DNA of 64,000 nt from Apis mellifera (taxonomy: Eukaryota; Arthropoda; Insecta; Hymenoptera; Apidae): contig NC_037648.1 in NCBI RefSeq assembly GCF_003254395.2, forward strand, positions 14,446,330-14,510,329, given 5' to 3'. This document shows positions 11,436-23,714 of this stretch, in pieces; the stretch's first letter is position 1; each line of letters begins with the position of its first letter. The notes under the pieces were generated by a model that was given only the letters and a program-made list of their open reading frames with translations, searched no databases and was not told where the DNA came from. Made by a program: the position numbers and the translations under genes.

Positions 11436-14400
11436 TCAACAAAAATTTGCTTCCATGTTACAATGAACGGTAACTGGCGCTAAAACGTGATGAGATCCTA
11501 AATGAGTTATTGGAGAAGGAAGACAAATAGATTGTCTTCTTAAATCAGGTTCAGTATTATTACCAACTACTAGTAATGGTTCAGCAAATGTTTGTTGTTC
11601 AGAATCATCATGAGGTGTCATAGTACTATATCCATGATCACTATCACCTCCAGGTGGTTTCCTATAATTTGAAGAAACCCTGTATGGTGATATAGGTTCT
11701 ATGCCATCTCTTATAAGAGAATCTAAATTATTTTTTGTTTGTTCCAATTCCATGGGTTCTGCATCGCCTTCTAAGTGAGTCATACGTAACATATCAGGTG
11801 AAGTATGTATGTGTAAACATTGATGTTCTAAACCAGACTGAACAGACCGAAGTCTATAACAAAATAGCATTAATCCTAATATCAAAAGAAATGCTAATAT
11901 TCCACCAGCTACAGGTCCAACCGATGGCCATTCATGTATTGTAATTTCTTCTGTTGATTGAGAATCTAAAAAGAATTACATTAAAAAAAGAAGAATAATA
12001 AAAAATACACATTGTATTTCATTACAATCACTTACTATAAGTGCCATCACTAAGTGGCATAAAAGATCCAAGAATGCCTCTAAAACATACAGACATATCG
12101 CTACAAAACGGTACTTGCAATGGCGTTTCTCCATCATTATCTATATGACACCATTGGCAACCTATAATTCCTAAACAGTCATTTTCCATTTTGAATATCT
12201 TACAATCAATTGATGGACATGTTTTCAAATTTGTAGATTGTATCCAAGACATTTGTGAATTTCCTCCTTGTTCATATGGTGCTGGGCAAGGTTCAAGATT
12301 TATTTCATTTATAGTATATTCTGCGCAATTAGAATAATATAAAGCACATTCACAAGGACATTCACATTCAGTTTGTTCCATTCTTTTACAATTTAAACAT
12401 GAACGATCCATTGTACTACATGGACAAAAAGCTCTTAATAAATTACAAGTCACATTAACTATTCCTAAAAATATATTAGTTCCTGGTACAGCTGCTACTT
12501 GATATTTAACACAATGTTCACCATGAACTATATTTGTAAGAATTTCATCAAGTGACGTATTAAATTGATAATATCTTTGTACAGTACCATCTAAATAATT
12601 TATGCAAGCTTTTTTCTTCACAAATAGTTCGTGATTTAATATATCATTTGCAACTAACAATTCTTTATGAGTTAAATGTTGTTGTTCAATTTTACCGGTT
12701 GGTTCTAATAATGCTGGATGTGATACTAAATATCCTTTATCATCCATTAGAAAACATTTTACCGTCAAATTGTTGCAAAATGGAAACATTTCTTTCAAAA
12801 GTCTTGAAATAAAACCTAAAGCTACATCCATAGATACAATTGCAATAGCATCATCTTTAATAATTGATTCTGAATTACGATGAATTGTATGACTTAAAGT
12901 AACAATATATCCAGAACCACCAGCACCTAAATAAGGAGACGTAAAAACTAACTTTCCAGGATGCTCCAATGCTTTTCCATACCATGTTCTTCTTTTAGGA
13001 TCAAAACCAGAATCGAGCATAATTCCTGGATATATCTCTAATACTCCACTTACAACTCCAATGATATATCTAAAATAAAGTAAAATAAATATTTAATTTT
13101 TTAAAATTCTGTTTCTTAAAATAATAATCTTAAAAAAAATATAAATATACCTTCTTATGATAAATTTATTTAAAGCACTTTCTATATGTCTAATTTTAAA
13201 ATAAGCCAACATTTGAGTCAACATAGCTACATCTGGTCTAACAGATTGATGTAGACCAGGATTAGCTAATAAGCCTGTTAAATCTTTTAAATATGCCATA
13301 TAACTTTGCATTGTTACAGCAGTTCCAGTTTCTAACAATTTAAGTTGTTCTGTTGGGGATTGAAAGCACCATGGAGAAAGATAGACTACTCCCATTGCTA
13401 AAACACAAATGCATTTTTTGTTCATATTTCTTTTTTTTTTTAACGTTTAAATTTTAAAAATTTATTAACTTACATAAAGATAAAAGTTTATTATGATAAG
13501 TACAAAGAATTTCTTTATCGGCAAAACTATGCATTAAAAGATCGAGACGATGATGTAAAATATTCATTGACAATGTTGGTACTAATTTTGCAATAGATAA
13601 TGTGCTTTCATTAGTTGCTGATATTAAGCATACTATTAAATCCGTGTATGTTAAATGTTTCCATCGATACCATTTCTAAAATTTAAAAACTGAATCATAT
13701 ATGAATTTTATATACTTATAAATACCAATGTACCTGTTTGCCTAATTGTGTTTTAACGTTTATAACACCTTCATATTCTTCAATCATTATTTTAACAGTT
13801 TCATAACTAATATTTTCTATATGATGTAAATGAACTCTGAGCGGTTGATCTATTATTGTTTCCATTCTTGGAAAATCTTTACTAATCCAAACTATACCTT
13901 TATTATCAAATAATACAGCATATACATGTGCACCAGCATTAAAATATGTTATATCATCAAGAAAATTTCGTAATTTAATATCTAAAGATATTAATGCTTT
14001 ATTTGTAATATGCCCAATAGACAAAGTCATAGTTTTACTATATAAATCAAAATATGGATCAGACAAATAATAATCTTTCTTATGATCCTCAGAACATTTC
14101 AAGTTAGAAAATAATTTTGATACTTCAAAGCCAAGTATATTTTGTGTAGGAAGAGTTACAATATCATTGTAATTCTTAATATTTGAATGTGATTCTTGAT
14201 CTATAAGAAAAGTACATATTACCATATAATATAATATAAGTGAAAAATATATTATTATATAATTCAGTTTACCTGAAAGAATTAATATTGTTTTTATGTA
14301 GCCGTTTACTTTTTCTGTAGAAATCATATTTTTTATTTTTCGTAAATGAGATGTAAGCTTAAGTGTATTAGTTAAATGTATAAAAACTATTTCTCCTTTT

Positions 14401-15419
14401 ACATGTTGTAATAATTTATTAAAATCAAATTCTATTGTATCATTTGTTTCTAAAATTTGAACAAAATTTAAGTAATGATAAATAAAAAATTATATATAAT
14501 GTATAAAATAATACCTATTCTATTTAAACTGTGAATATAACGTGATAGTTGAAATTTATTAACATCTGTAGCTTTCAATAAACCATCCTTGCAATGAATA
14601 GAACTATTATTAGAAAGACCAATAACATTAACATGATCTGTATAAGACAACATATCAATTATTGTCTCTGCAGTTATTTGAGCTAAGGTAATATCTCCTT
14701 CAGACATAAACATAGCATGTTCAATCAATAACAATACATTCTTTTTTGGACAGTACTGAGATAATAAAAGAGGTCCAATATTATGTCCTGCACTAGGTGG
14801 ACCACACATAGTAACTGGATACATAAAAGGCAAAAGATGTAAATTTTTCCATTCTTGATTTCTCAAATGGATTGCCAATTCTAAAATAAATTAAATTAGA
14901 TTAAAATTTATAAATTTTAAATAAATTTGCTTAGATACCTTGTGCAATTTGTGAACAAAAATCAGCCAATCCATTTGATACTAAATCTAATCCATTTGTA
15001 GATTCAGAATATTCAAATAGATTTTCATTTTTTGCTAAGATCGGTTGTATAATGTTATAACTCTGTTTTAAAACTTTTGCATAAGATAATAGTTTGTTAT
15101 TTAATTTATCCACAAGTAAATTCAGTTTCATATTTAAACTACTTGAGACATTCATAAACTCTATTTCACCAAGCATTTTCTGAAATGGCTTCAAACCAAG
15201 TTCTGCATCAGTAATTGACCGAAATTCATTCGACAATCGAATCACAATGTCTCGCAAACAAGTCCCATTAAGTGGTTCCGCATTTACCTGCTTTCGCAGG
15301 GTTTTGCCAAATTGACATTTTGTATTTGCGTTTGTATCCTCATCAGCTGAACTATGCACATTTATGAGCATGGTTATTGCAAATCCTAATAATAATATTC
15401 TCTTGACAAATTGACTCAT
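11436..15419 (-). CDS. Cachd1: VWFA and Cache domain-containing protein (CACHD1 / CG16868 type, alpha2delta-like)
   Basis: This is a type I membrane protein related to the alpha2delta subunits of voltage-gated calcium channels. Exons on the minus strand are 15419-14939, 14880-14515, 14449-14273, 14200-13734, 13675-13474, 13397-13151, 13069-12036 and 11965-11436 (3504 bases, 1167 residues). There is a signal peptide at residues ~1-25 (MSQFVKRILLLGFAITMLI). A VWA-like region begins near 205, with the hydrophobic strand NVLLLI. The Cache regions follow, including RRTWYGKALEHPGKLVFTSP and GYIVTLSHTI. Next come a Cys-dense stretch (CPCSTMDRSCLNCKRME), a TM helix (VAGGILAFLLILGLMLFCY) and a cytoplasmic tail with GYSTMTPHDDSE ending MEANFC. 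The place of the metal-binding DxSxS motif reads EHAMF, so the MIDAS is degenerate. I infer a role in channel or receptor modulation from the family only. The ATG at 15419 is followed at once by the signal peptide. Confidence 0.92.
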
Positions 15420-17279
15420 TATGTCAAGCTGACTCTATCACATACAAAATTTTGATGCACTGTATATCGTTACATTGATGGCTTGAAATCTATTTAAAAT
15501 TATGAATTGATATTAATGGTTATAGCACTCAACCAACAATAATTAATTCAAACAAATAAATGAATAATCATTTTTTCTATTGTACACCTATTTGTACGTA
15601 ACCTGAAAAATTTTTTATACCGCCATAACAACGAGGCTACCGCAAACAAGGTTGACAAGTACACAACTGGAAATATTACTTTCTTAGTCCTATCACTTTC
15701 TAAATGAAATTTAATCGATGTATCTTTAATATTATAAATATATATGTATTGCGGTTTTAAAAGCCACTGGTTAATTCTTTCGATATCATTTTTCGACTTT
15801 TTTATTTTAAATTTCGTAAAAGTAAATATGTACAGTTTTCAAAAAAATATGTTGTTATATAAATTTAAATTAAAAAAATATATATAATATCAATATAATT
15901 TTCGATAAATAAATCAAATATAGAATTGTTAAATTTAAATATATTTAAATGATAATTTATATATTCATTAATAATTAATGATCAAATATAATAAAATTTA
16001 AAAAAATTTTATTTAAGAAAATTTAATTATAGTTTTATAGAGTGATGTTATATTAAATTTTAAGAAATTAAAAAATATTTTAAAATATATTATTATTTAG
16101 AATTTCAATAATTTGCACATTAAATATAATGTTATAATATAATAAAATTGTTAAATTTTTTTTATAGAATTTTCATTGATAGACCAATAGTATTGAAAAA
16201 TTAAATGTTCCTGCTTTTACACTGACCTATACTGCTTGACGCAAACGAGAATCATAAACGGATTTCAGTTAATATGTTTTACAAGTTTCTACGTACGTGG
16301 AGGCATTTTATTACAATATTATTATATTATGTCATAAAAATATAATAGTGAAAAAATCGAAAATAAGACTTAACATTGTTTATCTAATGTAATGGACAAA
16401 TTAGAGAAAACGAATTATGAATTTTTTTATTATGATGTTATAAGGTAAAAATAAATTTTATTATATATTGTTTGTATATTTTACTATGATTTTATAATTG
16501 ATATGATTTATTATGAATAAAATTATTTTTGTAATAGAAAGTTTTTTTTTTCATATTATATACATTTGTAAAGAAATAGATTTTTAAATAAAAAATATAT
16601 ATATAAATATTTTACTTGTAATATAAATACAAAATTAAATAATTTAATTAAGTTTTATTTGCAATAATGTATCAAAATTAAAATTATTCTGATCATTTTT
16701 TAATATTTTTCAAAAATCTTAATTTTATTTGTTTAATATTATTTTTAATATTTTAAAAATATATTTAAAATTAATCAAATAAAAATTTTATTTATTTATA
16801 TATTTTTTGTATTATTATATATATTATTATATATTTTTTTTGTAAAAAAAAATCAAAAAATAAAAAGTTTACAAATTTATTACAGAAATTTATTTTTTAT
16901 TCATAAATAGATATTTAAATATAAAAAAAAAACATATATATATATATACTTAAAGATAAATATATAAATATATTTTTTTAAATTGATATTGATATTTTTT
17001 TCTCAATATCTATATCTATTTATTAATATTTTATTTATTATTTCCATCAAACTATATATAATATTGATAACTCAAAAGTAAAGTTGATAAGAAATAAAGT
17101 ATGTACTATTTTATGCAGATATATTAAATTTATATTTAGATATATTAAATTTATATTTATTAAAGATATAATTAAATATATGTAATCTTTTGATTTGATA
17201 TTTCTTGAACAGGTTATAGCAAAAGAATGAGATTTAAATACATTTTTTTCTTTCATAATGAGGAATAAATATTTTGGAC
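15420..17279. other. Divergent spacer between CACHD1-like and TMEM64-like genes
   Basis: This is mostly A/T-rich non-coding DNA. Two less AT-rich islands, at about 15590-15700 and 16200-16310, are the likely promoter zones of the genes on either side. The first holds TACCGCCATAAC at 15618-15629, listed separately. The rest is low-complexity with short chance ORFs. Confidence 0.45.
15618..15629 (-). promoter_or_regulatory. YY1/Pho-like element upstream of the CACHD1-like gene
   Basis: In the direction of the gene it reads GTTATGGCGGTA, about 200 bases before the ATG. The core ATGGCGG (reverse CCGCCAT) matches the known YY1/Pleiohomeotic core. The same 12-mer occurs upstream of EAF at 31576-31587. 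Function is inferred. Confidence 0.35.
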
Positions 17280-18274
17280 ATGGATATAATTAATATAGAA
17301 GATGTGGAAACTGGTGTTCGTTCATCTAAAAATTCTACTTCAATACAATGCAATTGTATTCATTCAAATTCAATATGTTATATTGCTGTAACAATTGCTA
17401 CTCTGGCTCTTTTGGGTGCAATCGTTTTTATCTGCAGAGATTATATTAAAGTGTTACTTTATTGGATTGAACATCAGAATATATGGATCGTTACTGTAAT
17501 ATTCATTGCATTGTTCACAGTGGTCTCATTTCCTATTGTAATTGGTTATTTATTTCTTATTATTGCCAGTGGTTATCTGTTTGGCATATTAAGAGGTATT
17601 GTCATGGTAGTATTATCTGCCAATTTGGGAATAGCTATAGCACATGTAACTCTTAGTTTGTTATCATCTAAATTACCTATTGGAACTCTTATGCAAAATG
17701 ATACTGCAAGAGCAATACTCAGAGTTATATCTGGATCACAAGCTTTCAAAGTTGTGTTACTTGCAAGATTAACTCCTATTCCTTTTGGTCTACAAAATAC
17801 AATTTTTGCGGTATGTTTTTTATAATTAATATTTAATAATATTAATAAAAAATTATATTAATAATATATAAATATTTAGATAAGTAATATGGGTGGCATT
17901 CAATATCATATAGCTAGTGCATTAGGATTATTGCCTGCTCAGATCATCAATATTTATTTGGGCAGTAGTTTAAGATCTATGCAAGATGTTCTTGAAGATA
18001 AATCAACAGCAGCAACTAGTTATATCGTCTTCTGTTTTCAAGTATATAAACAAATTAAAATTTAATTTTTTATAGTATTTAAAAATACAAATAATTTTTT
18101 CAATTTCAGATTTTAATAGGTATTTCATTGATGGTATATGTTGTACAAAAAGCACGTAGAGAACTTCAATTAGCATTATTAGAGGCTGATCTTGCCTCAA
18201 TGGCTGATACTTCTCATTATCTTCTTGATACATTACCAGATTCTAAAATTGTTTTGACAAATCTAATTGCCTAA
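17280..18274 (+). CDS. Tmem64: TMEM64-like membrane protein (VTT / SNARE-associated domain)
   Basis: This is a multi-pass membrane protein of the DedA/VTT superfamily. Exons are 17280-17810, 17880-18041 and 18110-18274, giving 285 residues. The Met at 17280 is chosen because the frame has a stop at 17259 and no earlier Met. After a short acidic N-terminal tail and a Cys-rich patch (CNCIHSNSIC) comes the first helix (YIAVTIATLALLGAIVFI). The VTT core follows, with VSFPIVIGYLFLIIASGYLFG and the signature LLARLTPIPFGLQNTIFA, then NMGGIQYHIASALGLLPAQ and YLGSSLRS. The last helix (ILIGISLMVYVVQKA) leads into a cytosolic helix. Mammalian TMEM64 is linked to SERCA2 calcium handling and Wnt signalling. 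A role in the bee is not shown by the sequence. The exon 1/2 junction falls just after the VTT signature, between A and ISNMGG. Confidence 0.9.
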
Positions 18275-19631
18275 AAATGGAAATTTTTTTTTTGAAAATT
18301 AAAAAACTTTTTCATTGCATGTTTCATATTTAACAATTTTACTTACTAAAAAAAAAATAGAATATTTAATAATTTGAAAAAGTTTAATTTGTTACAGCAA
18401 ATATAATTATACACTCATTTATAATAGAGATAGCTTATTTTTTTCCATATAATATTATTATTGAAAGTAAGTACTAAATATTTTGTGGTACAAATAATAA
18501 TTAATAATTGTTTTATCGAAAATAGTTTAGTGAAAATTTTTAAATTCAAAAAAAAAAATAGAGCATCATGTTCATATTACATTTATTATTTAGATTCGTG
18601 CCAAATATCTTTTTTACATATTAATTATTTTACATTTAAAAATCTTCATGTATTGTTATCTTTATAAAAAATTGAGTGCATTTATATTTGTTGATATGTA
18701 TTAATTTTTATGAATTGTTGGCAGCTTTGCATTTATTTTTGCTAATATATCTCTATATTATAATAAGTCTTCCAAAATATTTATTAATTTGAACTTTACA
18801 TGGAAGAATTGATTAAGGAGAGAAAATTAAAAGTCAATCAAATATGCAAAACATGAAGATTCTGGAATATTAAAATAGAAAACAATAACTTATTTTATTT
18901 AAATAAAAATAAAATTTTTTGTATATAAATTTAAATTATCTTTTATAATAAGTATGTTATATAATTAGATTATATAATTGCATTGTATAAAAAAATGTGC
19001 AAAGAAAGAATGTATAAAACACATGAAATAACTATACTGTATAATGTACAATGTATTGAAGAAAAGATTTAAAATATTTGTACAGGATATTACATGATTT
19101 TCATGATATTTTCTGTGAATGAATATGTATTTTTATAACTGTGTTAAGGTAAATTAAATATAAAAAGATCATATAAAAATTGTTTAAAAAAAATCCAGGT
19201 ATATATGATTTTAGCTATTTGATTTCTATATAATATCTTAAATATAATGTACAGAATACAGAATATTAATTAATATAAAAAAGATTACATAATTGCATTT
19301 TTTATAGAAAAAACAGAATATTCATATTATATAATATTTATATTATTATATAACAAATTATTAAATAAATTTGATATGCATTTGTTATTGGGAAGACTGA
19401 AAATATAATAATTATAACTGCAAATTTGTATTACTTTGTCATTATATCATTATTCAAAATTTTTATCATTTTTCTATTATTCTATCCCATTTTATACGTT
19501 ATTATATTAATTTAAATTTAATTTTTTTCAAATTTAATTGATCTGTATAATATCATGTCTATCATAGCTATATGTAGCTATATAGTCTTATTTCATTATA
19601 TATAATTAATAATTTTGCTTATTTTGAATGA

Positions 19632-19668
<37 letters not shown>

Positions 19669-19801
19669 AGATACTGTACCAATTTGAATGATAAATTAAC
19701 ATATACTACATAAAAAAAAGAACTGCATTGTACAAATGTAATATATATATAATTATATTAAATAAAACAAGTTATTCACATATTATTTTATAATTTTGTT
19801 T
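18275..19801. other. Convergent 3' spacer between TMEM64 and AGXT2
   Basis: About 1.5 kb of AT-rich DNA holds the 3' ends of both genes and a compound CT/TA microsatellite at 19632-19669. An open frame at 18461-18667 is Lys/Asn/Phe-rich, without family features, and is judged chance. Confidence 0.6.
19632..19669. repeat. Compound (CT)n(TA)n microsatellite
   Basis: About nine CT units pass directly into about ten TA units. Confidence 0.9.
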
Positions 19802-21911
19802 TTAACTATATTTTTTTTTATATTTTTCTAATGCTCTTTTAATAACTGCAAATGTAAAATCTGCATCCTCTTTTGTTATGCATAAAGGTGGTTTTATTCG
19901 TAATACCTATGTATATCAAACATTATTAATATTTAAATAATAAATCTTAAAAATATCTAATTATTATTTAACTTACATTTGCATATAATCCTCCTTTTCC
20001 AACGAGAATTCCCATATTTTTAATATTCTCGAAAATCTCAAGTATATGTTCAGATTCTAAGGGTCTTTTCGTCTCGGAATTCGAAATTAATTCAATTCCG
20101 ATCATTAATCCTTTTCCTCTAATATCACCAATAATATTGGGAAATTCTAATAAAAGAGTACTCAAACGATTGATCAAATACGTGCCGACTATATGTGCAT
20201 TTTGTTGAAGACCTTCTTCTTCAATAATCTAAATTATTGTCATTTTAATTTATTACATTATTATTTAATATTGTATTTTTATATTTAAGAACATATAAAT
20301 AAATATAATATAATTACATCTAATACTGTTGATCCTACAACACACGCAAGTGGATTTCCTCCGAATGTATTAAAATGTAATGCAGAATTTAAACTATTGG
20401 CAATTTTGTTATTTGTAACTACCGCTCCGAGAGGAAATCCATTTCCTATTCCTTTTGCTAGAGTCACTATATCCGGTTCTACACCGTGACTTTCAAAACC
20501 CCAAAAATGTTCTCCCGTTCTACCAAAACCAGTCTGAACTTCATCCGCTATACAAAGACCACCCTTTTCATGAACATAATTATATATTTTCTGAAGAAAA
20601 TATTTAGGATATTGAACTGCTCCTCCTATTCCCTAAAAGTTGTGTAACTTTTGTATTTTTTAATTAATCGTAAACAAAATCAGGAACAAAAAAAATACCT
20701 GAATACTTTCAGCTATAAATGCAGCTATATTATGCGAACATGGCAAACTAAAACGGAATGATTCATCAAATTTTTGAAAATATTTTTCAGAAGCTATACA
20801 TTCTTTATCTTTACAATCACATTTTCTTCCTGTCACTTGTATAAGCGAATCTCTACATTTTGATCCACCCCAATTACCTCTATATATATCTGGATATGTC
20901 ATCTGAAATGATTCTATACAATTATTTATTTCCATTTTAAGTTATTAAAGAAATCTGATCAATATTAATTATTATTGATATTAATTACGTGTATATAACC
21001 AGGTGGTTGTACAATAAATGGATATTTCCATGTACTCATAGCTGTAGATGCTGATGTTCCATAAGTTGTACCATGATAACTGTTTCTTAATGAAATAATA
21101 TTATGATTACGTGTGTAAAGTCTAGCCATTAGAAACGCTAATTCATTTGCTTCTGAACCACTATTTGTTAGATATACAACTCTTAATTTACTTGAAAATT
21201 TATTCATTAACTTGTTTACATATTCGTATAAATAAGGATGCATATAAGCGGAAGATATATGATTTAATTTCGATGCTTGCTTAGATATAGCAGTTATTAT
21301 TTTTCTAAAAAAAATATATTATTTTTTATATTTTTCAATTTTCATCATATTTTTGTCAATATATATTTTATATAGTCTTACGGATGAGAATGACCAACAG
21401 AAATAGTAGCAACTCCACCAAACATATCCAAATATCGTTTCCCACGATGATCCCATAACCATTGTCCTCGACCTTCATGTATTAATAGTGGTTCTTTGTA
21501 AAATTGTTTCAAAGAAGGAGATATAATTAATTCGTATGCTCTTTTAATAAATTCATAATTTGTACCCTATATTATAAATAATAAATGAAATGTAATTTTT
21601 TATATATTATATATTACATATTTATAATATAAAAAAAATAATTTTTATAAATAAATGAAACATTTTACCTTATAAATAGAAGGTGCATAATCACAATTAG
21701 GCATTTTTAAAAAATCATTTGATGTACTTGCAGAATTTCTTATTTGCATAGGAAACCCTAAGATATTGTATTTTATTTTAAATGTATTTTAATTACAAAA
21801 AAACTAATTGAATAACTAATTAAAATTTAATAAAAAATACTTACATTTTAAATTTATAAAATATACCAAATTAGGTCGAATTGCAATGATTCGTAAACAT
21901 TTATTTAACAT
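19802..21911 (-). CDS. Agxt2: Alanine-glyoxylate aminotransferase 2, mitochondrial (AGXT2)
   Basis: This is a PLP-dependent class III aminotransferase. Family members move an amino group from alanine, beta-aminoisobutyrate or dimethylarginine to glyoxylate or pyruvate in mitochondria. Exons on the minus strand are 21911-21845, 21757-21669, 21566-21382, 21304-20989, 20902-20699, 20632-20318, 20228-19977 and 19906-19802, giving 510 residues (human ~514). The N terminus (MLNKCLRIIAIRPNLVYF) is basic and hydrophobic, like a mitochondrial targeting peptide. Fold landmarks are FLDM-type RYLDMFGGVATISVGHSHP, the PLP phosphate loop YLTNSGSEANELA, RNSYHGTT, the Asp of IADEVQTGFGRTG (PLP ring), and the Schiff-base Lys at ~347 in TLAKGIGNGFP. 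HFNTFGGNPLAC and GDIRGKGLMIGIE follow. An insertion with several Cys (KCDCKDKEC) in the middle is also typical of AGXT2. All key residues are present. Confidence 0.95.
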
Positions 21912-22412
21912 ATTTCTCTAAATTTTTAATAATTATTAAAATACAAATGTTATATTTTATATTTTACGTTAAAAATTATTAATTTACTTTTTACTTTTAT
22001 GAACTTTGTATTGTTTTATGTTTGACGATCGAATATATACTATAAATGTTATCCGATTATATATCCATAAATCTAAAAGTTAACGAATTTATTTTCATAT
22101 AAATATTCGTGTATTAAATATACATATAAATTCGATTCTATATATATATATAAATGAGGTCAAAAAATTTATTTTAAAATATTGATCATACAAAAATATT
22201 CTATTGTAAATATTCATATTGAATATTAATATTGATGTTATTTTTAAACAAAATTAAATCCACATTATTTTAATTCATATAAAAAATTTTTTTTTTAAAA
22301 AAGATTTTATTAAAAATAAAAATCATATTATTATTGCTGTATAAATAAATTTATTTATAATCAATATTTATTTACATAATTATTTTTCTATTTTATTTTT
22401 ATTTTGAAATAT
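21912..22412. other. Spacer between AGXT2 and ECSIT
   Basis: A short AT-rich spacer lies between the AGXT2 start and the ECSIT stop, with both genes on the minus strand. It must contain the AGXT2 promoter and the ECSIT 3' end. The less AT-rich island at about 22020-22035 (GACGATCG) is the only distinct patch. Nothing else is seen. Confidence 0.45.
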
Positions 22413-23714
22413 TTATTTTTCATTAGATATTTCATTAGATATTTTATTATTTTTAATATATAATTGTTGATTTGGAAATGATTTTATTTTAAATGTTATT
22501 GGTATTTTTTCTAAAATAGGATTTATTTTTTGTAGACATCTTATCCATGATAATAGAGAATCTTTGGAAGATGTGCCTGTAGCACAAATTGCATAATATA
22601 CTCCATCTTCTTGCTCATGTTTAGTAAGAGGTATTTTAAAGTGATGTTTTTCCCAAAATGGAATTTGCAAATGAGATATATCTAAAAATAATATATATTT
22701 TCATTAGTTAATATATAACTATATTATGTTATATAATATACTATGTTACATAGTATTAAATAGTATTATACGGTATATAAAATTATTAGTATAATATAAT
22801 AATGTGCTGTATTTAACATAAAACTATGAAATTTTTTTTTTTTTACCATCATAATCTTCATAAATGATTTCTCTTTTTATTGGATCTCCTTTTAATACAA
22901 AATAATTAATATAATATTTATCAACCCATATCATAAAAGGACCTTCTACAATTAATGATTTATTAGTTGGTTGTACTGCAAGAAGTTCTTGTTGTGATCT
23001 ACTCATAGAAGATACAATCCATGTATCATCAATTGCATCAGGTATATCTTTTGTTTTATATACAATAGTATTAGCTTGTACATCTATACAAGACATTTTT
23101 GCTATAGCAAATTTAGCAAGTTCTTTTGGATCTGTTGGTATCGGTCTGGGTATTGGCCAAGGATTTAGTTGAGAAAACTTTGGAAACCAATAAAATATGT
23201 TCCAACACTTTTTTATAACTAGATTCTTGTCACCAAAAATTTGTATAATTAGTTCTTGCATCTCAAAATCAGGTATTACAAAATTTTTTTCCATTTTTTT
23301 AAGTATACTTATAGCTACATTTTGATGTTTTGCATAAGAAAAAAACATATTTTGAAATTTATTTTTTGGTATATATTTGTTTTTTGGAAATATATCTAAC
23401 AATTGCTTGTATATTTCTAAATCTTTATTTACACCAAATTCATCCATATATTTTAAAGCAGTTAAAATAAACTGCAATTGTCCTTTTCTAATACGATCTT
23501 CTTTTTTATATACATGTATAATTTCCAAGAAAGTTTCTTTCTCTTTTTTTTTCACATTAAAATTATAAGGTGTAATCTCACTGGCAGATTCATTTTTATT
23601 ACATAAAACTTGTTTTATATGAAGATTATTAACAATGGTTAATCGTATATTTTTATGTTTTTTAATTATTAAAAATTTATTTGATAAAATAATATTTTTC
23701 ATTAATGTAATCAT
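22413..23714 (-). CDS. Ecsit: ECSIT, mitochondrial (Toll signalling intermediate / complex I assembly factor)
   Basis: This is the homologue of the evolutionarily conserved signalling intermediate in Toll pathways. The family works in mitochondria as a complex I assembly factor and in the cytosol as a TRAF6 partner. Two exons, 23714-22847 and 22681-22413, give 378 residues. The first ~30 residues are rich in Lys/Ile with no acidic residues, as in a targeting peptide. A second Met at residue 5 could also be the start. The pentatricopeptide-like helical region follows (ILTALKYMDEFGVNKDLEIYKQLLDIFPK), then MEKNFVIPDFEMQELIIQIFG, the conserved WFPKFSQLNPWPIPRPIP, and VEGPFMIWVDKYYINYFVLKG. The C-terminal part has DGVYYAICATGTSSKDSLLSW and LEKIPITFKIKSFP. 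The sequence is Lys/Asn/Ile-rich and fast-evolving compared with its neighbours, as usual for ECSIT. Only one intron is present. Confidence 0.9.
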
